Assembly: GCA_014898415.1 (NCBI GenBank)
Contig: RCTD01000003.1
Coordinates: 744,001 to 808,000, forward strand
Direction of reading: 5' to 3'
Length of the DNA stretch: 64,000 nucleotides
Source of the DNA: Stromatinia cepivora
Taxonomy: Eukaryota; Ascomycota; Leotiomycetes; Helotiales; Sclerotiniaceae
Made by a program: the position numbers and the translations under genes. The stretch's first letter is position 1. Every line of letters begins with the position of its first letter. The notes under the pieces are model-generated. The model saw nothing but the letters and a program-made list of their open reading frames with translations, had not been told where the DNA came from and made no database searches. This document shows positions 22,830 to 37,650 of this stretch, one piece after another.

Positions 22830-23516
22830 ATTATGAGCCTGGTAGCCCTTAAAATCTACATAACTTCCTATCCGATAATTATTAAGTATTCAAAGGATCA
22901 TTCTTAAAATATTATTTCTATTTCATTTATAATTCAATATTTATATCAATTCAATTATTTTTATTTAATATAATAAAGAATCAAAACAATCTTCTTTTTA
23001 TAATCTATATTCAATAATCGGAATGATATCTACATTTGAAAAATAAATGTCAAATTCAAGGAATCTGGGATTCAATTAATCCAGAGAACGATTCATTTGT
23101 TTTTATATTAGTTATATTTATTTCAAGCTTTAATCTAATAAATGAATTTATTTATATTCAGGTCGATTAGCTTTTAATCAAATTATTTGTTTTATCTTTT
23201 ATTATCGATTTTCAAATCAAATATAATTAAAAGAAACAAATTTAATATCAAAAAGAATTTTCGGAATATTTTATGGTGATTTAATTCAGGGAAGATATAA
23301 ATAGAGATATTAAAATGAAAGATTCTGATGATAATATATCGGGATCTATTTTTAATAAATCCATTATTTCATTTCCAATTACTTTTTAAGAAATCTCCTC
23401 CAAATTTACTTTTTTCCAATTGGAGTATTGATATCGATAATAAGAATATATATAGAATCATAAAGCCTTCCATAATGTTTATAAATGAATTGAATTATTA
23501 ATTGATCAAGTATACT

Positions 23517-23746
23517 TGTCGGGACAACTGTACACAGGGAAATGAGGTTCATCAACGAATGTATAGAACTTTTTGTTAATATGTTTTGATTTGCTTAGAG
23601 AGTTAAAATCTATAAAAAATGAAGATCTATATAATAATATATACCGAAATATTAGTACAAATATTAATACTCACATGATCCTTATCATCCTTATCATCCT
23701 TACCATTTTTATCATCCTTATTATATATATAATTCATATTCCGATA
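23517..23746 (-). repeat. LTR of element C (left; 3' LTR of the minus-strand element)
   Basis: 230 bp, TGTCGGGACAAC ... ATTCCGATA. It shares its body with 4106-4312 and 30069-30307 and is heavily transition-mutated. Confidence 0.9.
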
Positions 23747-23899
23747 TTAACAATTTCTTTTAAAATCGAAGTATCATATACTCCAGGAATATATATATTC
23801 AACAAATGAATACTTTTTCCAATCCTAGCTTTCATTTTATTCTTTTGTTTGAATCAATTTATATATAAAATGATTATATATTCGACAATTGAATATATG

Positions 23900-26800
23900 C
23901 CTATAATAACTTTTGTTTTATATTCATTCTTTGGTTTTTATATTTATATCATTTTCTTTTTATTATACTTTGATTTCTTTATTTATTTTATAATCTTAAT
24001 CTTAATTATATTACTCTTTATAAGATCTCTAAAAACCTGATATAGTTTTGCCTTTGTTATTATATTAATAAGATTAAATTCTCCATCAATTTATTTGATT
24101 TCCATTATCTCCCTTTGTTTATACAATTACTATAAAACTATTAGATCAATCATCAATCTTTTCTTTTATATTGAATCTAATTTCGTAAAGTAATTATAAA
24201 GCGATTTCGAATCTATATATATAATTAATAATACTTTTTGCTTTAATAATATATTTTCGATAATACTCTTGAATATTATATTAATATCGAATCCCAAGAT
24301 TATATTATAAAGTTCTGATATTAATATATTCCGAATAATTCTTTTGTATTTGATGGATAATTAATAAATTAGATTCGCTTTATTGTTTTTGTTCATTAAT
24401 ATAATAATATATCCGATTTGTAAGGATAGATCTTGATTATTAACAAATGATATATTTATAAATACTATTAGTTTCAATAAATCGAGATTGAATGATACGA
24501 ATTTCAGTCCTTTAATTGAATTGTTCATTTGCTATTAGATTGTTTTATTCATCAATTTCGTATCTTCCTTTTTAGGATTGATAATCTGAATAACAAAAGA
24601 AAAAACAAATAATACTTTTGATTGATATATTATCGAAATATAAATTTCTTTTATACATTAAACAATATATTAATCCTTTAAAATTATACTTTTTCGAATT
24701 TTGCCCTTTGTATTATAAATATCAATTAATTATGTTTTGATGAATTATAGATTTATATATTACCTTTTCTAATTGATATAAATGAAATTATCATTTGTTT
24801 AAATGATAACAATTCTATTGAATTTAAAGGGATTCTTAGATAATAAGGTTTCTTAATCCTTTATAAGAAATTTCGCATTTTCGAATTCTTTTTGTTTTTT
24901 ATCTATAAATACTTTATTAACTATAATGATTATATCATCTATTTGAAATCCTATTAGTCCGAATACTTCATTTTCCTATTTAATATATATTAGATAAGGG
25001 TCGTAAATTGATTAGGTTATTTGGAATATAGTAAGATAGTGGTTATAATAAATACCAAATCAATGATTTCTAATCTTTGATGTATTATATAATGATTTGA
25101 TCATTTGTAATAATGTTCTCTTTGTAAATTCTATTTTTTTAGATAATAGAATATAAAATAATTATATTAGATTGGATGTTGCTTGTATATAAACTTAAAT
25201 AATATCTTTAATATACAAAGTTATTTATATAATTGATTATAGAATAATTATAATATTTAATATCAAATGTTGATTTGCTTATTGAATTGTAAGCGATTGT
25301 ATTAATACTATTCCCTTTTTTGTATCATTCTATATTTGAATTATAAATTTTGATTTCGGGAATACTTTTTTAATACCTTTGTTTTTGATTTTATCAATGA
25401 ATCTTGATTTGAATATTTGTATACCTTTTAGTATATCTGTTTATTATATGATTTCGAATATACCGTTTTCTATTAAATCATTAATTTCCTTTTTTCTTAA
25501 TTCTTTATAAATCGATAGGTTTTGGGATATATCGAATACTAATAGATTTTTATTGAAAGATCTGGTAATGTTTTCTTTTTTATTGTTTTGAAAATAGATA
25601 ATTATATTTGATATTATTATTGTATCTTTAATAAAATATATTGCTATAATTTCGATCGATATCGTATTTGTTGTATTATATAATATTCTTATTGAAAGAA
25701 CAATTATTTAAAGGATATCAGAATTCGCTTTTGTTGCGTTTTTTAAGATAATTTTAAATTTCTTTTAAATAATAATTTCGAAATTCTTTAAAAATATTTC
25801 TTAAAGGATTTATTCTATTATAATATATTCTATTTATATAATGAATTCTATTAGTATTATTATTTCGATTATATAAGATTTCATTATTGTAGATCGAAAG
25901 ATTGTAGGTTTATTTAGTAATTGAATTATACAGATTTCGTTTTCGATTTATAATAATATAAATAATCCTGTTTATCTAGTAATTCGATTGTTTCTTTTTT
26001 TTTATATTTATATTTTTGAATTGATTGATAATTTGTAGATTGAAATTATATTTAGATTATTATATTAATTCAATATATTTACTATTTATCTTTTAGTTTG
26101 AAATTTTTTGATCTTGTTATTTGCTTTTTTGATTGTATTGGATTGTTATTGAATATTAGATATCGATAGATCAAATTCGTTTATTTATAGATATATTCCG
26201 AATATTAGAAGGATAAATACAATTCTATTAAAGTTAGTAATATCATTGATTACTTTCATTATCATTTGTAATATCGATTCTTTCGTTATTCCAATACTTT
26301 TGAATTCTTCTTCGATGATATTATATATATATCGAATGATTTGATAATAGTACTCGATTATTCTGATCAATTAATATACTTCGACGAGTATACTTTTTGT
26401 AGTGATCGCTATTATTTCGGTATATTATTTGAATTCCTTATTCATAAAGTTTTTCCCAGCGTTATGAATGATATAATCTAATAAACTTAAATATATATCT
26501 ATTCAGTATATTCTTAATTTATTTTATATATACTTTGTATTAATATTATCAAATTATTATATTGTTTGGAATTTGGTTCCTTTATTGATAATATATAATA
26601 TTAGTTTGTTATTGATATATATAATATCGATTATAATCGAATAATTAAATTCGATATTATCGCGAAAATTGAATTTGAATTTGTTTGGGGATTTTCTATA
26701 TTTTTGATAATATTCATAGAATTTTATAAGTTTCTCGAGATCTTTTTGGGTAATATTTGTATAATTTATATATCAAAGAATTTGATAGAATCTGTTTACA

Positions 26801-29450
26801 AAAGGATAATTGAAATGATAATGCAATTTTTATATTTCTAATTTGATTAAATAATAATCGTTTATATCGATAGATATTTATATAAATTACTGGATTTTTA
26901 TATTTCAGAGTAATATTGTATATTTGAATTTATAAATATAAAGATGGTTTGCAATTGATGATATAAGTATATCGATAATGTTATTGTAATATACTCCGAA
27001 TCGATTTATATTTTATAATAATAATAGAAATAATATTTCTGATTCTATAATATAGAATTCGATAGTTCTTGGAGATAGGTTCAATTGAATTGATTCGATT
27101 GATTCAGTTTTTCTGATTTCGAATATTATTTTTATGATTCCTATTCTATTTGTATTCAATATAATATTCTTAATGTTTTTTTGGTATACTTAATATTGTT
27201 TGAATTCTATTATAGATTATTGAGATGTTTTTGTATCGATAATAATACTTTGAAACTCTTTATTATTATATTTCGAAAAAAAAGTTTTGTATTCTTTGGT
27301 TTTATTAATTGATTTATTAACAAAATCAATCAAAATATATATTGTTGTTTTATCGAATAAATTCATTACAATTTTCTTTCTATTAATCGATCTATAGAAT
27401 AAAATCCAAATATATTTTGGATCGTTATTCTTTATATCCTTTTTTGGATTGTTTTAAATATATATTACAAATTCTTTATTAATATTAATATCCGATGAAA
27501 TTCCTTTATATTCGATAATATATTATTCGAAATATAATCCGAAGTTTTTATTATTATTTTTAAATAGTTCTTTATATTTATATTTCGATTTAGTTTGTTC
27601 AGTTTTTATATATTTGTTTAATCAATAACCTTTTTTTTTGTAAACGAAATATCTTTAGTTTTTTTTGATTGAATAAGGAATCGTTGATTGAATTTGTATT
27701 CACAATTATATTTAGGGTTCTTTTAATTATATATTCGATTTATATAGAATATTTCGTTTTCGTTCGGATATAATTTTTTGTATATAGAAATGGAATCTTA
27801 TAAATCCTTGATAAATCCGATTACAGATTTTGAAGGTCGATAATATATTTGATTGTATATTGGTATACGGTTATATATATTGAGAATTTTTTTCTAAATA
27901 TATATAATTGTTTGAAGTTCTTTTGGTAGATTTTTTTGAAGATACTGAAGTTTGGTGATTATGATATTCAAGTATTTTGATATCGATTTTCTAGGGTTTT
28001 ATATAATAATTGTTTTGAGTATTGTATAATCTTATTTTTCTATGAATTTATATTGATACTTTTTTCCTTCAAAAGATGTTTTCATTATTTCATAGATGCT
28101 CTTTATTGTGTTTGGAATATGATTGAGATTCGAATGATAGAATATAAGAGTTTCTTTTTTTAGTATTATAAAGAATGCTTTTATATAAAGATTTGGATGG
28201 ATATCGATTCTTTTGTAATGATTAAGGAAGATAATATATTTATAATCGAAATTATCGTTTTGGTCAATATATTTATTGATATTATTATAAAGTTTCTCGA
28301 GGTTTTTGAGATTATAATCAATATTATTATTATATATATAATTAAATGGTTTATCCTTATAATTTCCTAAACCATTGTTTTTTTTATTATTAAATAGATC
28401 TTTTCCTTTTTTATTATTTCTATAAAGGTATATATAAATATTATTTCGATTTATATCGTTTGTCTTACAATTGTTTCCAAAGTATTTATTATTATTTAAA
28501 GATTTCTTATTATTAAATAATCTACTTGATAATTCTTTATTATAGATAGATTTTTTTCTATTTGATGATTTTTTATTTTCGGATAATATATTGTTATTAT
28601 ACAATAATTATGATAATATTAAATATTATTTCTATTCTAAATCTTGATATTTGTTGTTTAGAAGTTCTTTGAATATATAAGATCCTGGTTTCTTATTTAA
28701 TTGTAATAGTTGAATTCCTTTATATTATATTGAAAATAATTGTCTTATATTTATTTATACAAATTGTTTTCTTCTTTTAGGATTGAATAAAAGTATTAGA
28801 TCTTTGGAAATGATATCCAGATATACATTATTATCGAATATCTTGATTTGGTTTAAAATGATTTTTGATCAGAATTGAAAGTATCGATTCATTCTTGTCT
28901 CTCGAATTTGTTCATTTAATTATAATATATATAAAATATAAAGCATTTCAATCAAGATCTTATTGATTATTAGTTCTATACATTATATTATCTTTTTGAT
29001 AAACAAACTATCTATTCTCAATTCAATATATAATCTGAATATAATCTTTAGATTGATGAATTCGAAATACTTAATTCTAAAGTCCGCAAAATCGTTATAA
29101 TAATCATCCTATAGATCCTTATCGATATAATTATATATTATATAGAATTCCAATTTGTATTTACAAAAGTTGATAATTTCCTAAAGGTTTTCTTCTATAG
29201 ATACAAATTAATCGTACTTTCATTTATTTATCCATTTGTTATATTCTTTATTTCTGATATATGAAATAATTGATACTAATAATAATAGGATTTGTATTCT
29301 TTTAAGATAAAGAATTATAAAGAAGTACTTGAATATACCTGCTATAATTATTATAATAATAATTGTCATATATTTTCAGATTATTTCGAAATTGATTATT
29401 ACAAAGTTTTTAAAACAATCTTAAAAAAAAGTCTGAATACAGATTCGTAA
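23900..29450 (-). pseudogene. gag-pol polyprotein remnant of copia element C
   Basis: Read on the minus strand. A gag segment lies at 28032-28604 (NFDYKYIIFLNHYKRIDIHP then YIKAFFIILKKETLIFYHSN), matching the retrotransposon-type gag of fungal copia elements. Pol follows toward lower coordinates. Reverse transcriptase is identified near 24,860-25,010 by IYDPYLIYI and GFQIDDIIIIVNK, equivalent to the STYDPCLL...QTDDTLIL block of fungal copia polyproteins; the two aspartates are kept. Many in-frame TAA/TAG codons interrupt it, so it is non-functional. Confidence 0.75.
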
Positions 29451-30068
29451 TATATGAAATATATATTATAATGAAACTTCATTTGTATTATATATAGTAT
29501 TATTAAATCCTAAAGGTATTTCGAGATTAGGATTGATTAATCGAATCGATCGAAATTGATCAAAATTGATCAAAATTAACCAAAATTGATTAAAGTGATC
29601 GGATTTGATCGGAGTGGATTTGATTGAAATGAATAGAACAATTAGGGTAATGAAATTAATCAAATTGAATTGATTAATTTCGTATATAATTGATAATTCG
29701 TATAAAATGAATAAATGAGATAGTTTTTCGTAAGAAAATGAGTATAGCGAAAAACTCGAAATTGCTTTCAGGTTTTTTTTAGATATATATTTTATATTGT
29801 TTGATAGATATATAATAGATATAGAATAATTGAATTAAGAAATGAATTCCAAATTCGCTATTAGATGATTATTATTCTTGATTTTTCGATTCTTTTAGAT
29901 TACTCAATAATTAGAGATTTATTCCTTAATATAAAAATGCTTCATTTTGTAACGAAATATCTTTATTCAATTACAAAAATAAAATCGAAATTGATTTAAA
30001 ATTTGTAATTCTTTGTATTAATTCTCAATATCTGATTTATGATATCATTATAACAAAAAACTGATTAA

Positions 30069-30307
30069 TATCAGGATAATTGTATATAGGGAAGTAAGGT
30101 TCATCAATGAATATATAGAACTCTTTATTAATACATTTTGATTTGCTTAGAGAGCTAGAATCTATGGAGGGTGAAGATTTATATAATGGTGCATGCTGAG
30201 GCATTAATGCGAGCACTAGTGCTCACGTGATCCTTATCATCCTTACCATCCTTACCATCCTTACCATCCTTACCATCCTTACCATGCACGTGATTCATAT
30301 TCCGACA
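30069..30307 (-). repeat. LTR of element C (right; 5' LTR of the minus-strand element)
   Basis: 239 bp with six CCTTACC-type units between two CACGTGAT motifs; ends ATTCCGACA. It starts with the mutated TATCAGG (ancestral TGTCGGG). Confidence 0.9.
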
Positions 30308-30461
30308 ATACTTTATAAAGTTATTCATTCTTAATCAAAGTATTATAATTTTTTCATTTAAAATGATCATCAATATACTCAAAAGGAAGTTCGTATCTAT
30401 AGTAATTATTATTAAGCTTGCAATACTACAAGAATATCGGTCTATTTTAATATAAGTTTTA

Positions 30462-30627
30462 TATTGGAAATGAGGCCATCATAGGATTAGAATTGAGGTC
30501 ACGTGATCACAATGGTGTACAGACCATATTTGGGAATAACCTCAATTCTATTCCTATTAAAATAATAGATCCTTAATTCAATCTATATAATCAATAATAT
30601 TATTATCTTCTATACCAAAAGTTAATA
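30462..30627 (+). repeat. 5' LTR of copia B2
   Basis: 166 bp, starting TATTGGAAATGAGG (ancestral TGTTGGAAATG) and ending CAAAAGTTAATA. It is the same length as both B1 LTRs and contains GGTCACGTGATCAC. Confidence 0.92.
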
Positions 30628-31149
30628 AATTATAAGATCCGGTTGTATAGTAATAATTAAAAAGTAAAGCAAATCGAGAAAGGATTAGTATAATTAATAG
30701 GGGTGAAACAAAATGGAAATAAGAATTTTCATATAATGTTATTGAAACAGAATTGAAATACGATAATATAGTTTATAATTTATAATATTACAGGCCAAAA
30801 CGGAGAGCAGTTTGTACAGTGCTGATATAGAATTATAGTAGAAATGAAAAGCAAATTCGTATAGTTATAAGAAAATATATTATAATATGATTTTATGAAT
30901 TTTCTTATTATTTTATTTTTTATATTTTTTTATTATTCTGAATCTATTTGCAGTATATTTTTTAAAACTATCTTAAAAACTTGAAAATTATCTTTGATAT
31001 CTATCAAACAATAAGAAATCTTTATAATATCGGAATCAAATAACTTTTCGAAATTTGATCAAAACAATTATAAATAATAATTCAAACAAACGAAGATATA
31101 ATTAAAAGGGAAAGAATAGTTTTATATAATTGATCAAATATTAAACGAA

Positions 31150-31550
31150 TATATGTAGATTGCAGGATTTAATATAGTATTTGCTTATAAAATCAATGAT
31201 CGTATATATTACAATGTCGAATTGAAATCGGAATATTTAAAGAATGAAGCAAATATATTATTATATATTTATATAATATTTAATGATGATGATAAAGCCT
31301 TTATCAATAAATATTTAATAATATATATATTCTGGAGATATTTTAAATTGAAATATACCAAAATCAATATAATTATAATTAATATATATATAATAATAAT
31401 CCAAAACTTCAAATTTCAATCCGATACCTATCCCGATATAATCATTATCGAAATTTGGGATAAATTGAAAAAGTATAGAAGGAAATTAGAGGTTACAAAT
31501 AAAAATTATCGATCAGTATATTAAAATACTATTTTGTTTTTGATTTTAAT
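31150..31550 (+). pseudogene. gag fragment of copia B2
   Basis: A 100-codon open stretch at 31222-31524 contains LKNEANILLYIYIIF and YPDIIIIEIWDKLKKYRRKL. It aligns with the corresponding frame of B1 near 44720-45020. It is the N-terminal gag region and has no catalytic function. Confidence 0.6.
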
Positions 31551-32034
31551 ATATAATCTTTTAATCGATTATTAAAGAATAATGAATATATTGAATATTT
31601 AAATCAGTTTTAATATCAACAATAAAATTAAATATTTGTAGACTAAGGAATTTCATTTTAAGGATGGATCAGAGCGAATGCAAATTGCGAAAGGATCTAG
31701 GTATACTTTTTGATATCAAAAATCAGATTTCGAAATCCCAAACAATATTTATAATCTATATCAAAAGGAAAATTATTATATATGAAATTGTCTATATTTA
31801 ATATAAACCAATAAATTCCTTTGTAATTATTTTTGTTATCAAAAAAGAAGGGGATTATTGAATCCAAAGAAGATCTATTTCAATAAAAAAAACCAAGTAT
31901 ACTCTATTAATAATATCTCTGAATCAAATTCCGATATTAAAGATATAATAAAGGAAAATTGCAATTTGATAAAGGAAATTATTAATAAGATTTCCTTTAA
32001 TAAATAATATATCAATATAGATGTTTCTTTATAT

Positions 32035-32180
32035 TGTGAAAGAGGTAGGTCGAGATACATGCGTCCCGATAGTATACTGCAAGGGGAAATGGGAATTGGA
32101 ATTGATCAGATTATATTGTAAAGGCTTCAAATAATAAAACTAATAGATTTAGATAATGGTTTGGATTGTATACAAATAGA
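32035..32180 (-). repeat. LTR of E, left copy, first part (interrupted by D)
   Basis: It begins TGTGAAAGAGGTAGGTCG and aligns base for base with 63163 onward, where most G and C have become A and T. It is broken by element D after ATAGA. Confidence 0.88.
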
Positions 32181-32527
32181 TGTTACGGCGGGTAACATTG
32201 GATCACGTGATAAATGTCATGTGATAGGACGTTGGAGCCTTTAGAGCTTAGGATTTAAGGAGCCAGGAGCTTTTAAAGTTTAGGATCCAAGGGATCCAAA
32301 TAGAACAGAACTATAGATTCTGTAGAGCAAGAAGGTCTATATAAGAGAACGGATTTCATTATAATATAAAGCTTTGTACTTAAAAATAATCATTAATTTT
32401 ATTACTATAATTACAAGAATTGTAATCAATTATCAACCTTATTGAATTCCTATTTGAAATTTAATCTAAATCATTTCGAAAGATCTCTAATCATTTCTAT
32501 ATAATCTTAAAGACAACTTCCATAACA
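32181..32527 (+). repeat. 5' LTR of gypsy D
   Basis: Starts TGTTACGGCGGGTAAC and ends CTTCCATAACA. It contains GGATCACGTGATAAATG and a TATATAAGAG promoter-like box near 32338. Confidence 0.93.
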
Positions 32528-32639
32528 TTTTGAATACTATTTCTGCTTCAAGTACTGATTCAATATCAATCGTTATTATAGCATCTAGAGATACCATTAT
32601 TGATTAATCTATACAAGCAGCAGACACTGATAATATCAA

Positions 32640-33480
32640 AATGATCAATATACTTAAGGAAATCATTATCAACGAAATACTCAAGATCGCTTTACTAGAC
32701 AAATATCAAGGTAATCAATAGGAATTCGACACTTTCTTTTTGCAATTTGAAATCTATTTTAGATTCAATAAGGATAAGTTCATTATTATAGAATCTAAGA
32801 GTATATAAACTACATCATATCTTAAAGGAAAAGCAATCAAATGGATCCAATTATATTTATATGATTATTTCGAGTATAACGATGGAGATTATATACAACC
32901 TATTCAAATAATCTTTAATAGTTTTGAAGGTTTTAAAACAAAGATTTGTAGGATCTTTGGAAATTCCAATAAATTAAAGGTAGCGGAAGAGAAGATCTTT
33001 AATCTCAAGTAGACAGGTTCAGTATTAAAGTATATTACAAAATTTTGAAGATATATAGGAATAATCAATTAAGATGAAACTGCTATTATAAATCATTATT
33101 GTAAAAAACTCAAATTAAAGGTTAAATTGGAATTAGAAAGAATTGTTGCAAATATAGATTTGAATGATCTAATTCAAGATTCTATTGAATCAAACAATTG
33201 TTTTTATAAATTTAAACAAAATTAGAAATCATATAAACCTCAAGAAAACCGAAATTAAGGGTATTACTGCAAAAACAAAGGTAGATTATAATACAATTTA
33301 TAGAGATATAAAGATTTTATAGAATTAGATGCTATATATTATACAAATAGAAATAATAATCAAAAAAAGAAATGTAGATGAAATAACAATTTATATTTTG
33401 AATATAGAAAAACAGGGTATCAAACAACAAATTGCTGAAACAAAAGAATAGGAGACAAAAAGGGCAATTTTAAGAATAAG
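32640..33480 (+). pseudogene. gag remnant of gypsy D
   Basis: One frame reads EFDTFFLQFEIYFRFNKDKF, then YLKGKAIKWIQLYLYDY and IFNSFEGFKTKICRIFGNSN, the Ty3/gypsy gag pattern (LEPF...YLRGRAQHWI...FKKFKKEIRKIFG). Several TAG/TAA codons sit where CAG/CAA would be expected. A Cys-rich (zinc-knuckle-like) stretch occurs near 33380-33440. Confidence 0.75.
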
Positions 33481-34179
33481 TTCGATAAAAACCAATTTAA
33501 TATTATTTTTATGCTATAATTATATACAATCAGTATTATAAAACTAGCTATATTATCATTAGTTTACGAAGAAAAATTAGGAAAAGAAGAAATAAAGAAC
33601 CTTTTATAAATAAACAAAGATCTGTAATTAGGAGAATTATAGTTTATTTGAGAAATTGATTAATGGAATTATTGTATCTAGAAGTTTGAAGATATAAATA
33701 AAGGAATTATCAATAAGGACTTTAGTATAACAAATATTGAAGAAAGAGAATCTTACGAAATTCGGTATATTGATTAATACCGAATTTTATGATTTGGAAT
33801 TACCATTAATATCTCATTTATAGAAAGAATTAATGGAAAATATCTTCAATAATTAGAACAAGGAAAATTATAGGAAATATTCTATTAATATATATTTAAA
33901 CAGAATGAAAACCAGAATTTGTTTCTATATAGAAAAATCGGAAAAGAATATTATATCCAAATTTAGGTTATCCTATTACCATTAGTTATAGATATAATGA
34001 TAAAAGTAATCCGAAAGGATTATCGATATATCCTATAAAAAGACTTATTCGATAATAAAACTAGATCAAGGATAAATGTAGTTTATTTAAAAGAAAAAGA
34101 ATTACAATGCATAATATTTACCAATGAAATCATTCAGGATCATAAAAACAAACAAATTATATTACAATTGAATACTACA

Positions 34180-37100
34180 GAATAAATAGGACAGATATAT
34201 TGTAAAATTAAGATAAATGGACAAATACAATTAATCATGATAGATTCAGAAACTATAGGGAATTTTATTGTACCAGAAGTTGCAAAGTATTTGGGAATTC
34301 TATTTCAAGAGAAACAAGAATCCTATTAATTATAGTTAGTTGATGAATAGTTAGTAGGATCTGATAGGATTATTTCTTAAGAGATATAATTAGTGTGAAT
34401 AAATATAATCCAATATTCGAAGGTTATATAGTTTGATATTGTATTATTGGATCAACAATAGATTATTTTAGGGATACTATAATTAAAGATATATAATCTA
34501 AGAATAGATTGATTATAAAAGATAATAATATTTGATTAATATAAGAACAATTATAATGATATATTTAAGACGTTTATAAGATATAATACACATCAAAAAG
34601 AATTGAATATAAACAATATTAATAATATAGAATATTCAATTCAAGGTTTTTTATTAAAAGCGAAAAACAATATATTTTCTTTACAAATATAAAAACTAAC
34701 AATATAATACGAAATCATAATCAAGGTAAAGAAACTTATAATATTAGAATAGTATAAGAAATATAAATATGTTTTTAAAGAATCAAAAAACTATAAAACT
34801 TTATCAAAATATAAATTATAGGATTATAAAATAATATTAAAAAAAGATAAGATATCTATATATATCCCAATTTATTCAATATCAATCGATAAACTAAAAA
34901 TGTTCAAAGAATATATCGCCGACAATTCAATTAAAAGATAGATCAGAGAATCTATATTCCAAATAGTAAATCCAATTATATAGATATCCAAAAAAAATAG
35001 TATTAAAAGATTAATTATGGATTATAAAAAGCTTAATACATTTACTAAAAAAGATCGATATTTATTTTCATTAATTACAGAATTAAAAAATCGATTAAAT
35101 GGAGTAATGATATTCATCAAAATAGATCTATACAATGATTATTATTTGATTAGAATAAAAGAAAACAAAGAATGAAAAAACCGTTTTCAAAATTAAATAC
35201 AGATTATACAAATATCAGGTTATACTATTTAAACTAACCAATATATCAATAATATTTATAAGATTTATAAATAATATACTATTATAATATTTGAATACTT
35301 GTTATATATATTATTTGAATGATATTCTAATATATTCGAATAACGAAGTTCAATATATCAAAAATATTAATAATATCCTTGAATATTTGATTAAAATTGA
35401 TTTGTTATATAAATTAAGTAAATATGAATTCTATATTATAGAAACAAAATTTCTAGGATTTATTATATCAAGCCAAGGGTTCAAAATAAACAAGGATAAA
35501 ATTAAAGTAATACTCGAATGAAAGTAGTTTATTATGATTAAAGAAGTATAATTTTTTTTAGGATTTGTCAATTTCTATCGAAAATTTATTAAAGGTTATT
35601 TAGGGATTATAGTATTTTTAATCAATTTAATCAAAAAAGAATAAGGAATATTCGAATGGATTGTTAAGGTATAGGAATCCTTTGAAGCATTTAAACAAAC
35701 AATAGTCGGAGAATCAATACTGTTAATATTTGATCCAGAAAAGCAAATCATAATGGAAATGGATTCCTCAGATTTCGTTATAGGGGTAATTCTGAGTCAA
35801 TTAGATCAGAATGAGAAATATCAATCAATTGTATTCTATTCTCGAAAATTATTATTAATCGAACTAAATTATGAAATATATGATAAAGAACTATTGGTGA
35901 TAATTGATGTATTTAAAGAATAATGAGTATATTTGGAAGAATCAAAATATATAATATAAGTGTATATAGATTATAAGAATTTGATTTATTTCATTATAAT
36001 GAAGCAATTAAATAAATGATAGATTAGATAATCAGAAATTATGGTTAATTACAATTTTAAGATTTCATATATCAAAGGATTAGAAAATATTAAAGTCGAT
36101 GTTTTAAACCGAAAACCGGAATATCAGGAAAACAAGTTATACAAATTATATATTATATTCAAATAGGAAGGCGAATCATTAATTTACAATATATTATAAT
36201 TAGTAATTATTTATATATTGGAAGATAATCATTTAAAGAACAAAATCCAATTATATTATGAAGGTGATATTATAATAATATATATATTTAAAATAATAGA
36301 ATCAGGATTCATAATAGAAAATGATATAATATATTTCTATAGAAAAGTATATATTCTTAATCGAATGATCAAGGAATTTGTAACGGAATAATACGGGTTG
36401 CCGGTATATAAATATCAAGGGATTGCAAGAATATTTGCAAGGATACAGGAAATCAGTTACTTTTTATAAATGAGAATAATAATTGAAAAAGTTGTTGGAA
36501 ATTATGATACCTATATATAGAATAAATCCTTTAGATATACTTTGTATAATTAGTTCCAAATCTTAAATATATTTTTTTAATTATGGAAATTTATTATATA
36601 GGATTTTATGGTTAAACTACTATTTTCGAAAAATTCTATTATAGGAATCGAATACAATATTATATTTAATATAATAGACAAATTGATAAAATTTGTATAT
36701 ATAATATTATTCAAAGAAATATAAATTATTAAACAATTAGTATATATATTCTTTAAGATTATAATAAATATATATAGAATATCAAATAAGATAATCTCGG
36801 ATAAAGATAAGCTTTTTATTTCGAAATTCTGAATTACCTTATTAATATTAATAGATGTTAAAAGAAAGCTATTGATAGCTTTCTATTTATAAATAGATGG
36901 TCAAACAGAAAAGACTAATTAGATAATGGAAGTATATTTTAGATACTATGTAAATTACCGATAGGACAATTAGGTAGAATTATTATTTATAGTATAATTT
37001 GTATATAATATATCGGAAATAGAAATTATAAAGATTATATCAATATATATTAACTTTGGGTTCAATCCTAAAATATACTAAATATCGATATTATAGAAAG

Positions 37101-37650
37101 TTAATATTGAATTAACAATAATATAAATCGAACAATTAAAGAATTTACAAGAGTAATTTGCTTTTGATTTAAGATTTATATTATCCAGAACAATAATTTA
37201 TTATAATATGAAATGTAGTATAGAATCTACATTTAAAAAGAGGGATAAAGTTTATTTATTACAATAAAATATCGAAATCAAAAGATTAAGCAATAAACTC
37301 GATTATAGGAAACTAGGATTATTCAAGATTGATAAAGTAATAGGAACTATTAATTATCGGTTAAAACTATTAGATATAATAAATATTCATTCAATATTTT
37401 ATATATCCTTATTCGAACTAGTACTACCAAAAACGCCGAATACATTATTAACGGAAATCAAACCAATCAATCCGAATACTATATATGATATCGAAACAAT
37501 ATTAGATTGTAAATATATCAAAGGTACAATCAAATATTTAATTAAATGATTAGATTATCTATATACCAAAAATTTATAAGAACCAAAAACAAATTTCAAT
37601 TGCCCTGAAAAATTGAAGGCGTTTTATTAATAATATCCGGATTTGCCTAA
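34180..37650 (+). pseudogene. pol remnant of gypsy D: protease, RT, RNase H, integrase, chromodomain
   Basis: Aspartic protease near 34205-34300 reads IMIDSETIGNFIVPEVAKYL, where the active-site DSG is now DSE. RT lies at about 34900-35520, with CYIYYLNDILIYSNN (YLDD mutated to YLND) and FLGFIISSQGFKINKDKI. RNase H follows with MEMDSSDFVIGVILSQ. Integrase includes IISDKDKLFISKF and AFYLQIDGQTEKTNQIME. A chromodomain sits at about 37450-37620 (NTIYDIETILDCKYIKGTIK then YLIKW), the module that targets chromoviruses to histone marks. Stops at mutated CAA/CAG/TGG codons break every domain. Confidence 0.88.

Larger units (their letters stand above)
23517..30307 (-). mobile_element. Ty1/copia-like element C, complete structure, coding strand minus
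   Basis: It is bounded by LTRs 23517-23746 and 30069-30307, with ends TGTCGGGA and CCGACA (mutated to CCGATA on the left copy), and flanked by the perfect 5-bp duplication ATACT (23512-23516 and 30308-30312). The total is 6,791 bp. It interrupts A2, whose sequence resumes on both sides. The LTR lengths differ (230/239) only through the number of internal CCTTACCAT units and small changes. Confidence 0.92.
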
